Shown here: one piece after another, positions 26,233 through 33,889 of the stretch
Layout: the number at the start of each line of letters is the position of its first letter
Numbering within the stretch: the stretch's first letter is position 1
Origin: Variovorax beijingensis
GTDB taxonomy: Bacteria > Pseudomonadota > Gammaproteobacteria > Burkholderiales > Burkholderiaceae_C
Direction: 5' to 3'
NCBI RefSeq assembly: GCF_003951285.1
Contig: NZ_RXFQ01000004.1
Coordinates: forward strand, 310,001-374,000
DNA length: 64,000 nucleotides
Translations under genes and position numbers: made by a program
The notes under the pieces: model-generated
The model's input: the letters and a program-made list of their open reading frames with translations, nothing else
Databases searched by the model: none
Told to the model about the DNA's origin: nothing

Positions 26233-27021
26233 TCAGATCTCGATGGGGCGGCCGTCCTCGAAGATCGCCACGCCGTTGGGCGGCGTCAGAACCTCGATGT
26301 CGAACTCCATCTGCACATAGGCGTCGTCGCTGGTGATGAGCGACATGTCGCCGGTGGGCGCCAGCGTCACCAGCGGGCAATAGGTGTCGATCTGCTCGCC
26401 TTCGGCCACGTTGGAAAGCACACGCAGCGCGCCGCGCAGCTCGGCCTTGTCGCCGGACTTGATGCGCAGCCAGGTGGTGGACGGCTTCGCGTACGCGACC
26501 TTGATCTTTCCGGGCGGGATGCTGCCGCTCGCGAGGATCTGCAGGCGGCCGAGGGCGGCATCGACGGTGTAGTCGACGCCCAGCTCGTAAGGCTCGCCGC
26601 CGGCATCGGGCGTGACGACCACGTCCGACACCTTGCGTGCGCCGGCCGGGTTCGCGTCGGTGCGGCCGAGCTGGTAGAAGCGGCCAGGCGTGACGGTGAT
26701 CTCTTCGGCGGCCACGTTGCCGGTCGCCTGCGTGACCGTGGATTTCTCGCCCGAGATGAACATGGCGCGGTTGTCGGCGCTCATGTTGTCGCAGGTGATC
26801 TTGCCGGTGCGGTCGATGCGCACGACGCGATTCGCGTCCTTGACGCCCGGGCCCGCTTCGGCGCTGTAGTGCGGCGCCTTCTCCGTCGCGATGTTGAGCG
26901 TGACGGTGGGACAGTTGCCGAGGTGGCGCTCGCCCGTGAGCTGGTCGGCCGCATCGAGCACGTCGAAGAAGACGCGACCGCGCGGGATGATGTACTGAGA
27001 CTTTTCGTAGATGTTTGCCAT
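26233..27021 (-). CDS. Major tail tube protein
   Basis: About 262 residues, probably forming the tail tube hexamers. The N-terminal MANIYEKSQYIIPRGRVFFD and the beta-rich body with GRFYQLGRTDANPAG and an EFDIEVLTPPNGVAIFEDG end fit siphovirus tube proteins. ATG at 27021 is chosen for its GGAG; the frame is open to 27045. Confidence 0.8.
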   Translation of the reverse strand: MANIYEKSQYIIPRGRVFFDVLDAADQLTGERHLGNCPTVTLNIATEKAPHYSAEAGPGVKDANRVVRIDRTGKITCDNMSADNRAMFISGEKSTVTQATGNVAAEEITVTPGRFYQLGRTDANPAGARKVSDVVVTPDAGGEPYELGVDYTVDAALGRLQILASGSIPPGKIKVAYAKPSTTWLRIKSGDKAELRGALRVLSNVAEGEQIDTYCPLVTLAPTGDMSLITSDDAYVQMEFDIEVLTPPNGVAIFEDGRPIEI

Positions 27022-27041
27022 GCTGGCTCCGTAGGTTGGGT

Positions 27042-27449
27042 TCACTCTTGGCCGAAGTAACGGCCCGTCGTGGAGAAGAGAAGCTCGATGCCGATGAGTC
27101 CGCTGTCCGGGAAGTCCGGCGCCGAGAAGCGCGCGAGCTTCAGCGCGCCCCAGTTCCGGCCACCGGCCGCGCCAGGCGCCCAGTTGTGAAGCCGCTCGAT
27201 CACCGTGCCAATCGCCGTGTCGAGCAGGGCCGCGGCCGCGGGGCCGCGCTTGACCGAGAGCAGGACGCTCCAGCCCGGCGACAGGCCGACAGCGCCCTCT
27301 TTCACATCGGCCAAGGCGCCGGCGGCGAACATGACCGACACCAACGCTCCGGCATCGCGGTTGCCCTTGCCGGTCGAGAAGCCCATGACTTCCCAGGCCG
27401 GCAGCACCTCGCGCAGCCGTTCCACGATGTTGGGTTCGAGCAGGAACAT
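27042..27449 (-). CDS. Tail terminator-like protein (gpU/Gp37 type)
   Basis: A 135-residue protein located just upstream of the tube gene, where siphoviruses encode the tail terminator/completion protein. It has alternating helices and strands (EPNIVERLREVLPAW; PGWSVLLSVKRGPAAAALLD; IGIELLFSTTGRYFG). Assignment is mainly positional. Confidence 0.65.
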   Translation of the reverse strand: MFLLEPNIVERLREVLPAWEVMGFSTGKGNRDAGALVSVMFAAGALADVKEGAVGLSPGWSVLLSVKRGPAAAALLDTAIGTVIERLHNWAPGAAGGRNWGALKLARFSAPDFPDSGLIGIELLFSTTGRYFGQE

Positions 27450-27451
27450 GG

Positions 27452-27739
27452 TCAGGCGCTCCGCAGAATGAGGTTCGTTACGCCGGTCCCATCCGCCTCC
27501 GCGCGCACCACTTCGAACGGCTTGCCATCGACGGTGATCGCGTCATCGCGCTGCAGGCCGGCGAGGGCTTCCGTCGCGCCTTGGCACGACGGGGCATCCG
27601 CATCGACCTGCACCCCGAAGGGGGCCGCATAGGGACGGTCAAAGAGGACGCGCGCGGTCCTCTGCATGCCTTCGACGGTGAACGAAGCGTTCACCGCGAA
27701 GTCGCTGAAGAAAACGGACAGGTCTTCGGCGAAGCTCAT
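27452..27739 (-). CDS. Head-tail joining protein (gpFII-like)
   Basis: A 95-residue protein (VFFSDFAVNASFTVEGMQRT; VLFDRPYAAPFGVQV; DGKPFEVVRAEADGTG) matching the small head-tail joining proteins of lambda-like phages. It sits two bases before the tail terminator gene and three after the capsid gene. Confidence 0.75.
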   Translation of the reverse strand: MSFAEDLSVFFSDFAVNASFTVEGMQRTARVLFDRPYAAPFGVQVDADAPSCQGATEALAGLQRDDAITVDGKPFEVVRAEADGTGVTNLILRSA

Positions 27740-27742
27740 GGC

Positions 27743-29608
27743 TTAGGCGGTCTTCGCGTCTTCCATGGTGGCGAAGCTCTCGACGTTGCGCACGCCGACA
27801 TCCACGTCCTGCAGCGCGGTCACGCGCACCGTACCGGTCGTGCTGTGCGTGTACGGATCGACCATCAGGTCAAGGCCGCCCCACATGCCGATCACGAGGT
27901 CGGCGAAGTTGCCGAAGATGAGTGCCGAGAGATCGGTGCCAGCACCCTTCGTGAGGTTGCTCGGCACGGCGTTGGTGACGGCAGCGCGGTAGCCGTTGAG
28001 CGGCTCGCCACCCTTCTGCCAGACCCGCTCGCCGGTGCCGGGACCATCGACGAAGGTCTTCTTCAGCTTGCCCCGCACCTTGGCGTTGGTCAGGTAGGCC
28101 AGCGTGCCCACGTCGGCATTGGCGACCGACACGGCCGTTTCCAGATCCACGACGTGATCCCAGTCCGGCGCGCCGCCATCGACGCCGCCGACGACCCCCG
28201 CCGCGATCTTCGCGAGGATGCCGCTCGGCTCGTTCGCCACACTGCCGCCAGCGATGGCTGCGCGCTGAATCGCCAGGCCGAGCACCATCGCGAGGTCGGT
28301 CGAGACGAAGCTCTCCACGTCGATGCTCGATTGCAGCAACAGCTTGCGACTGATGTCGGTGAAGGCACCAACCGTCTTGGGCGACATCGCGACTTGACCG
28401 ATGGCCGCGCCGCTCTCGTCCGGCGGCTGGCCTTCGGCCACCCAATAGGCGCTGCCCGAGCCGGTTTGCTTCGGGATGGCAATGTTGCCGACCAGACCCG
28501 ACAGGAAGCGCACGCCGAGCGTGTTGAGCACCATCGCATCGCGCAGGATCGTGATGAAGTCGCCCGACATCAGGTCGGTGGCCACGAGGTTGCCGCCGGC
28601 GGCTGGCGTGCCGATGTTCATGTCGCGCTTCTGCACTTCGAACGGAATCAGGATGCCGCGCGAAGTCTTGCCGAGCTTGGTCGCCGTCGCGTTGGAGCAC
28701 TCGAATTCGAAGGCCGCAGCATTGCGGGCGGCGACATCGCCGGGATTCGCCAGCGCATTGAGCGCACGCACCATGCTGAAGCGGCGCGTTTCCTTCGTGG
28801 TCAGGCCGATGTCGGCGGTGGGCACGGGCTTGGATGCGAGTGCGCGAATCGCCTCGGCTTGGAACTGCTCAACCGTGTGGCCGGCTTGGATGGAGCGCAT
28901 TGCCAGGTCAGCACCGCCGGGCATGGCCGCGGCGATCTTGCTGATTTCGGCGGCGTGGTTGCGCTGCACGGGGGTTTCGATGGTGGGGGCCGGCGTGCCG
29001 GCAGGCTTGGTTTCGGGCGTCGTCATGGCGCGGTTCTCCGTAGAAGATGGGGAAATGGAAGGAAGGGAAGGAAGGGCCGGCGGCGCGGCGGCGAGGCTGC
29101 GGCCGACACCGACAGTCGCATCCGCTGGCACGCTGACCAGAGACAACTCGAAGGGCTCCCAGTCGGTCACGCGGTAGGTGTCAGAACCGTCCTTCGTGCC
29201 TTCCAGAATGGCTTCGTGGATGATGTAGCCCACCGAAACGTTGACGCGGATGCCGTCGACCACGTCGCGGAAGACTTCCTCTGCGCGCACGCTTCGACCG
29301 AAGCGCACCACGGCACGGGCTACCTTGTCCGAACCGATTTCCACAGACTCGACGACCGCGACGACATCCCGTGTGTCGTGGTCACAAAGGAGGTTGGCGC
29401 CGGCCGTGAGACGGCCGATGCGCATTGACTTGCGACTGAGGTCCAGCACCTCGATGAACCAGCCGCGATCCACCGGCGTCTCGCTCGCGAAGGCGAGCTT
29501 CACGGTGCGCGCTTCTTCGTCGATGGAAGAGCGGTCTACAACGAAGGCGCGCTTCAGTTGGCCGGAGGGCAGATGCGCGCGAAGTGCTTGAGGAAGACTT
29601 GAAGTCAT
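27743..29608 (-). CDS. Fused prohead protease - HK97-type major capsid protein
   Basis: A 621-residue polyprotein. The N-terminal third is a peptidase S78 prohead protease: RAFVVDRSSIDEEARTVKLA, the putative catalytic His in LLCDHDTR and Ser in RVNVSVGY. A Pro/Ser/Thr linker (about residues 185-215) and a scaffold-like helical stretch lead to an HK97-fold major capsid domain (FLSGLVGNIAIPKQTGSGSA; EPSGILAKIAAG; AYLTNAKVRGKL; MVDPYTHSTTGTVRVTALQD). The fusion presumably self-processes during head maturation. ATG at 29608 is preferred; an in-frame ATG at 29638 also exists. Confidence 0.9.
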   Translation of the reverse strand: MTSSLPQALRAHLPSGQLKRAFVVDRSSIDEEARTVKLAFASETPVDRGWFIEVLDLSRKSMRIGRLTAGANLLCDHDTRDVVAVVESVEIGSDKVARAVVRFGRSVRAEEVFRDVVDGIRVNVSVGYIIHEAILEGTKDGSDTYRVTDWEPFELSLVSVPADATVGVGRSLAAAPPALPSLPSISPSSTENRAMTTPETKPAGTPAPTIETPVQRNHAAEISKIAAAMPGGADLAMRSIQAGHTVEQFQAEAIRALASKPVPTADIGLTTKETRRFSMVRALNALANPGDVAARNAAAFEFECSNATATKLGKTSRGILIPFEVQKRDMNIGTPAAGGNLVATDLMSGDFITILRDAMVLNTLGVRFLSGLVGNIAIPKQTGSGSAYWVAEGQPPDESGAAIGQVAMSPKTVGAFTDISRKLLLQSSIDVESFVSTDLAMVLGLAIQRAAIAGGSVANEPSGILAKIAAGVVGGVDGGAPDWDHVVDLETAVSVANADVGTLAYLTNAKVRGKLKKTFVDGPGTGERVWQKGGEPLNGYRAAVTNAVPSNLTKGAGTDLSALIFGNFADLVIGMWGGLDLMVDPYTHSTTGTVRVTALQDVDVGVRNVESFATMEDAKTA

Positions 29609-29631
29609 GCCGCTATTGCAACTTCGCGGCA

Positions 29632-29659
29632 CTGACATTCATAAGGCGCGCGATGTCAC
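29632..29659. promoter_or_regulatory. Inverted-repeat element, copy 1
   Basis: TGACAT (29633-29638) and ATGTCA (29653-29658) form an exact inverted repeat with a 14-base spacer, just after the portal stop and before the protease-capsid gene. A similar element with the same spacing lies at 31783-31808. It may be an operator or a late-gene activator site. Confidence 0.5.
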
Positions 29660-31194
29660 TAGGCTGCGGTTTCTTCTTCCTCTTCGGCCTCTTCGTCGGC
29701 GGCTGCGGGCCGGCTCTTCGGCGCAGGTGCCGCGACCTTCGTCGCGTAGGCGGGCAGCACGATGCCGAGCTGCTTCGCAAGGTCTTGCGCTTCCTTGATC
29801 TTCACCATCGTGTCGTAGAAGTCGCGACCCATCTGCGCACTGAGATCCTGCGGCGCGACCAGACCCGCCCCTACCCCCGCAATGCGCGCGTTCATGTCCT
29901 TGAGCGGGTCCACCCACTCCCAACGGCGGCCGAGCCAATCGTGGGCAGCGAATTTCGCAACCTTCGCCGCGGGCAACGGACTGCCGTTCGGCATGGTGAT
30001 CGCGTTGGACAGCAGGGACATCACCATCCACTCGGCGCGCACGCGCCGGAGAAAGGAGTCGATGAACCACTGCTGATCCGAGGCCCAACGGTCGCGCTCG
30101 TCGAGCGTGCCGCTGCGAATGCTCGAGAAGTTGACGCCTTCGAGGTCGTTCGCGAGCGCGTGGTACGACACGCGCCAGCCGCTCGCCACGCGTTGCAGCG
30201 CGGTCTTCACGAACGGGCCGAAGACCTCGTTCGGATATTTGCTCTCGTGCGGCTTGAAGTCGTAGCCAGGCGGCAGCGTGTCGTACACGCCAGGCTGGCT
30301 CGTGGTGATCGTGTCGCCGCCGTCGTCGCGCTCGCCGATGGGCAAGGTGCCCGGCGCGGCGTCCTGGTTCTGGGTGAAGAAGCCGAAGTGATTCGCGCCA
30401 TGCTCGGCGGCCAGCACCGCGGCCAGCATGAAGCCGCCCAGGTGGTGCAGGCTCAGCATCCCGGGCGCCATCCACGGGATGCCGCGCACCTGCTCGGCCC
30501 GCTCCACCTTGAAACTGTGAATGATGTCTTCCGCGGGCAAGCGCACGCGGCGCCGGGAGGTGCGCGGACCATCGTTCGGATGCGCCTCGAAGATGTGGAC
30601 CGCGACCGTCCGGCGATACGCGTCCACTTCCACGCCCATGATGACGGTGTTGCCTGTTGAAGGCTCGACGCCGTTGAAGGTGGTATCGATGCGGTCCACG
30701 TCGATGAGCTGCAGCGCGAAGTTGAATTCGTTGCGCGCGTCGGCGCCGCGTACCAGCCGCACCAGAAACTCGCCATCGCTCGGCAGGCCGCCGACCAGCG
30801 TCTCGCACATGTCGCGCAACGACTGCCGGCCGGTGACATCGCAGACGGCCTGCCAGCGCACGAACGCCGCTTCGATGGCATCGTTCGCGAGCTTGTCGGC
30901 CTTGCCCGGCGCATTCTCGACACGTGCCTGCATGACGAATCCGGCCGGCCCCACCATGTTGGTTTCGACCATGCCGCAGAACTTGCGCGCATAGTCGTTG
31001 TTGTTGCGCAGCTCCCGCCCACGCGCGCGAAGCCGGTCGAGGTCGCCGCGGAGCTCTTCATTGATGCTCGAATAGGTCGCGATCCAGTCGGCCGAGAGGC
31101 GATCGATGCGCGCGGCCTGGAAGCGGCGCGTCTGGGTTTTCTTCGGCGCCGGGCCGCCGCGGAAGAGGCGGCGGAGGAATGCAGGCGCCTTCAT
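29659..31194 (-). CDS. Phage portal protein (lambda gpB family)
   Basis: Portal protein of 511 residues, forming the dodecameric DNA entry channel and connector of the head. Family features include RGRELRNNNDYARKFCGMVE near residue 60, QLIDVDRIDTTFNGVE, the helix-rich GFMLAAVLAAEHGANHFGFF and RVSYHALANDLEGVNFSSIR. The C terminus is acidic (ADEEAEEEEETAA). It overlaps the gpW-like gene by four bases. Confidence 0.95.
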   Translation of the reverse strand: MKAPAFLRRLFRGGPAPKKTQTRRFQAARIDRLSADWIATYSSINEELRGDLDRLRARGRELRNNNDYARKFCGMVETNMVGPAGFVMQARVENAPGKADKLANDAIEAAFVRWQAVCDVTGRQSLRDMCETLVGGLPSDGEFLVRLVRGADARNEFNFALQLIDVDRIDTTFNGVEPSTGNTVIMGVEVDAYRRTVAVHIFEAHPNDGPRTSRRRVRLPAEDIIHSFKVERAEQVRGIPWMAPGMLSLHHLGGFMLAAVLAAEHGANHFGFFTQNQDAAPGTLPIGERDDGGDTITTSQPGVYDTLPPGYDFKPHESKYPNEVFGPFVKTALQRVASGWRVSYHALANDLEGVNFSSIRSGTLDERDRWASDQQWFIDSFLRRVRAEWMVMSLLSNAITMPNGSPLPAAKVAKFAAHDWLGRRWEWVDPLKDMNARIAGVGAGLVAPQDLSAQMGRDFYDTMVKIKEAQDLAKQLGIVLPAYATKVAAPAPKSRPAAADEEAEEEEETAA

Positions 31195-31736
31195 TGGCCG
31201 AACCTCACCATGATGCGGCCGGACACGCCGCGCGGCCCGCTCTTGCCTTGTTCTGCCGCGACCTCCCGCTGATACTTCGAGCGCATCGCGTGCAACTCGT
31301 TGAGCGGGATGTACTTCAGGCGCCGGCCGTTGATTTCGTATTCGGCTGTCGCGCTGGTGGCCCGGCCTTCGAGCACCGCCTCGATGGCGTCAAGCGTGCG
31401 TCTTGCATGGGAGCGGACATCACCGGCGGTGCCGAACGATGGCGCGACGGTCAGGCGCCCGGTGCCGACCGTGTAGACCTCATCGGCATTGGTGACTCGC
31501 GCTCGCCAGTCGTAGGAGCCGGGCGCATAGCCATCGGTAGCCTGCGCGGAGATGACGACGCGGTGCGCGTCGCCGGCAGCAACTGCCGCGATCTGGTAGC
31601 GGTGCTGCGAGTTGAGCAGTTCGTAGCTCAGTGCCCAGCCGGCAGAGGCCGGAAAGTCCTGCAGCGACCGTGTCCATTTGACGGTATCGCCGGGAATGAT
31701 GGAGATGGGCTCGGAGTTGGAAGTGTCGATAGCCAC
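31191..31736 (-). CDS. gpW-like head-tail joining protein with N-terminal extension
   Basis: A 181-residue protein. The C-terminal 70 residues match gpW-type connector proteins (AIEAVLEGRATSATAEYEIN; GRRLKYIPLNELHAMRSKYQ). The N-terminal 100 residues form an extra beta-rich, Ig-like domain (SIIPGDTVKWTRSL; GSYDWRARVTNADEVYTVGT). lambda gpW itself is only about 68 residues. It lies between the portal gene and the SEFIR cassette. Confidence 0.75.
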   Translation of the reverse strand: MAIDTSNSEPISIIPGDTVKWTRSLQDFPASAGWALSYELLNSQHRYQIAAVAAGDAHRVVISAQATDGYAPGSYDWRARVTNADEVYTVGTGRLTVAPSFGTAGDVRSHARRTLDAIEAVLEGRATSATAEYEINGRRLKYIPLNELHAMRSKYQREVAAEQGKSGPRGVSGRIMVRFGQ

Positions 31737-31782
31737 AGTCAGGCCTTTGGTCAGTGTTGACCGGACTATCGAAGCGGGGAGC

Positions 31783-31808
31783 TGACATTAACAAGGCGAG
31801 GTGTGTCA
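31783..31808. promoter_or_regulatory. Inverted-repeat element, copy 2
   Basis: TGACAT (31783-31788) and GTGTCA (31803-31808) with a 14-base spacer; the flanking sequence, including a shared AAGGCG, is similar to copy 1 (about 23 of 29 bases identical). It lies upstream of the gpW-like gene and downstream of the SEFIR gene. Confidence 0.5.
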
Positions 31809-31896
31809 CTTCCCGCGAACACCCCGATTCGGGGGTTATGGCTTGCAGACATTCATCGGGCAACCAGCAGGCCATCTCGCGAACTACTTTGCGGTG

Positions 31897-32643
31897 TTAC
31901 GTACGGATCAGCTTGTGCTCGACCGCGTACGTCTTTCCCTTCGACGTCAACTTGATATTTCCCTGACTTGTTCGGCTAATCAGACCTTGCTCCGCGGCTT
32001 GGCCGAGATAAATGTCGAACATGATTCTCGACATCGACGCCTTTCCCAACAACGTTGCATACATCAGAATGTCACCCTCCAAAGTTGCTTCAAAGGTCTT
32101 CACTATGACGCGCATCGTCTGAAGCACCCCGTCACCGGTCTTCTCTGGTGGCGTCGCCGAGACCGGAGTAAATGGGTTGCTTGCAACAGGAGGCTTGATG
32201 AACAGCGGTGCACCGTGCAACGAGCGAAGCAGCTCATCATAGGAAAACTCGAACTGGTCCTCCCGTGAGAAATCCAAGTACATCTTTGAACTGAGAAACG
32301 TAGGAACCGAATGAGTTCCGTTTTGACGGATCAGTGGGATAACTTTCGTGGAGTCCACGGACTTCATCAAGTCAGCCGTCACAATCATCTTTTCGTAGCC
32401 AACGCCACCAGTCCCTGAGTTGGCCTTCGCAACGTAGTTTTCAGTGCAAATCATCAGGACGCGATCTGCAACGGCAAGATTTTTCTCCATGAAGCTCGGC
32501 AGATCAGCTCCGGGTCCGAGATCCCACTGATCGAGCGCGGCATCAACGCCGTTATTGCGCAGTCTCGTAGCAAAGTCGAGAACCCATTTCTTATGATCTT
32601 GCGAGTCATGAGAGTACGAAATAAACGCCTTGGGAATTGCCAC
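31897..32643 (-). CDS. SEFIR/TIR-domain protein with C-terminal winged-helix-like domain
   Basis: A 248-residue candidate immune effector. The N-terminal SEFIR/TIR domain (residues 4-135) has the FISYSHDS box (7-14), the HKKWVLDFATRLRNNG helix, LDQWDLGPGADLPSFME, CTENY and a GGVGYEK segment whose Glu84 is the likely catalytic or conserved acid. Residues about 175-248 resemble a winged-helix sensor (LGQAAEQGLISRTSQGNIKL followed by TSKGKTYAVEH). TIR domains of this kind can hydrolyse or cyclise NAD+, or transmit signals by oligomerising. Visibly lower GC than the phage genes around it. It follows the DUF4145 gene on the same strand inside the head operon. Confidence 0.85.
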   Translation of the reverse strand: MAIPKAFISYSHDSQDHKKWVLDFATRLRNNGVDAALDQWDLGPGADLPSFMEKNLAVADRVLMICTENYVAKANSGTGGVGYEKMIVTADLMKSVDSTKVIPLIRQNGTHSVPTFLSSKMYLDFSREDQFEFSYDELLRSLHGAPLFIKPPVASNPFTPVSATPPEKTGDGVLQTMRVIVKTFEATLEGDILMYATLLGKASMSRIMFDIYLGQAAEQGLISRTSQGNIKLTSKGKTYAVEHKLIRT

Positions 32644-32735
32644 AGGTAGTCACCTATCAGGTAAGCCAAAAAGATGCGGCTGGTTTCCGCGTGGTGTCCT
32701 CGCCGCGCATCCACAGTCCCAGTTGATTCGGCGCG

Positions 32736-33527
32736 TCAGCTCGAAGGAGGAAGTGGAACACCAGGAAAGGGCGGAAATACAGACACTGTGCCGGGAGGAA
32801 GCGGCGGCAAAGCAGCAATGACTGGTGCAGTCACGGTCGGACCTGAAATCGGCGGGAACAATTTCTTTGCCTTAGCCGGGAGGATGTAAACCTCTTCCAA
32901 AAGATGGTCAAGAACTATCATCGCAAGGCCCAGTTGTTGGGGATTATGGGGTTCAACCTCGTGTGCCGCTAGATTGCCAAGCGTCCGGAGTTGATGCAGC
33001 ACAGCAGCTCGACCCGGCGTCAGAACGCCCTGCTGAACCAAGTCGTCAATTTGCTCAAACAAAGTGCGCCCTTTGGCGGCCTGGTCCTTGCACAGAGTCT
33101 CAAGGATCGCCCGAACTCCTATTCCCGTGAGAACATGTTGATCGGATGTCAGAGCGTTGGTCGTTTCCTGATAGATGCGTCGCAGCTTGTCCGGCAGAAG
33201 CCAAACGCCGTCTTTCAGGCCAATGTATCCGGCGATCCGCGATGGATAAAGCTTTTCCGCGACCGAGTACACGGTCTGCAACTCCCCGTTCTCGTCGTAG
33301 TAGTGATCCACATCTTCTGAATTGGAAGCCGCCGATCGAAATGAGATTGCTTTGCATCCCATGCACTGCAAGATCTGGTACTCAGTCTCCCAATCCATGT
33401 GATGATCAGAACCCACCACTCTTGCGTCAGCTACGACTCGGTGTGCTGTGCTTCCGACGCACCGCTGACACTGCACTTCTAGTTCCTTGCCAACCGCATA
33501 GTTTGCGTGGAGCGTATCGCTAGCCAT
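32736..33527 (-). CDS. DUF4145 (HEPN-like) protein with zinc ribbon
   Basis: A 263-residue protein. An N-terminal treble-clef or zinc-ribbon uses C20/C23 and C55/C58 (VQCQRC; LQCMGC). Residues about 112-216 are the DUF4145 domain (LPDKLRRIYQETTNAL; IGVRAILETLCKDQ; LRTLGNLAAHEVEP). The RTLGN-AAH segment resembles the R-x-N-x-H core of HEPN RNases, though the nuclease role is inference. The tail is Pro-rich (LPPLPPGTVSVFPPFPGVPL). DUF4145 proteins often accompany restriction and other defence genes. It lies 92 bases upstream of the SEFIR gene, probably in the same transcript. Confidence 0.82.
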   Translation of the reverse strand: MASDTLHANYAVGKELEVQCQRCVGSTAHRVVADARVVGSDHHMDWETEYQILQCMGCKAISFRSAASNSEDVDHYYDENGELQTVYSVAEKLYPSRIAGYIGLKDGVWLLPDKLRRIYQETTNALTSDQHVLTGIGVRAILETLCKDQAAKGRTLFEQIDDLVQQGVLTPGRAAVLHQLRTLGNLAAHEVEPHNPQQLGLAMIVLDHLLEEVYILPAKAKKLFPPISGPTVTAPVIAALPPLPPGTVSVFPPFPGVPLPPSS

Positions 33528-33586
33528 GATGGGTAGTATTTCTGAGTGGGATACACATAGTAACGCTCAACTTGCCGGCGGGATAT

Positions 33587-33889
33587 TCATTTCGCAGGCG
33601 CCTTTATGATTCGCAAAACCTGTCGCTCGGAAAGCTCATAGCGCCGCGAGAGCAGCTTCACGCGCTCACCCGCCAGGTAGTCGCGAAAGATGCGGCTGTT
33701 CCGATTGCTGTGCCCCTCGCCGCGGCGCTTCGCAATAAAGACGCGGTCACCGCCCCAGTCGGCGCGAACTCCCGCCTCTACGCTCTTCACAAGCTCGGGC
33801 GTCAGCTCGCCCTTTGCCTCTGCAAGGGCCTCCTGCACCCGGACGAGGATGTCGAGAACGATGTCATTTCGGTTGTTGTTGGTCACCAT
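33587..33889 (-). CDS. Mor transcription activator-like HTH protein
   Basis: A 100-residue protein whose C-terminal half matches the Mor/C family of phage middle and late activators: GGDRVFIAKRRG (the Mor GGxxVYIPK signature), IFRDYLAGERVKLLSRRYEL and SERQVLRIIKA. Mor dimers bind inverted repeats. It overlaps the end of the large terminase gene by seven bases, an unusual position inside the packaging/head operon. Confidence 0.78.
   Translation of the reverse strand: MVTNNNRNDIVLDILVRVQEALAEAKGELTPELVKSVEAGVRADWGGDRVFIAKRRGEGHSNRNSRIFRDYLAGERVKLLSRRYELSERQVLRIIKAPAK

Noticed and set aside
26129..26380. Possible frameshift tail-chaperone extension of the tube gene
   Set aside because: The alternative frame is Arg/Pro-rich, has no slippery heptamer that I can see and would add only about 34 residues.
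23491..27060. 1189-codon plus-strand open frame opposite the tape measure
   Set aside because: Same reason: a high-GC antisense shadow that crosses several real gene boundaries.
31809..31870. Hairpin CCCCGATTCGGGG downstream of the SEFIR gene as a terminator
   Set aside because: The stem is short and has no T-run on either strand.
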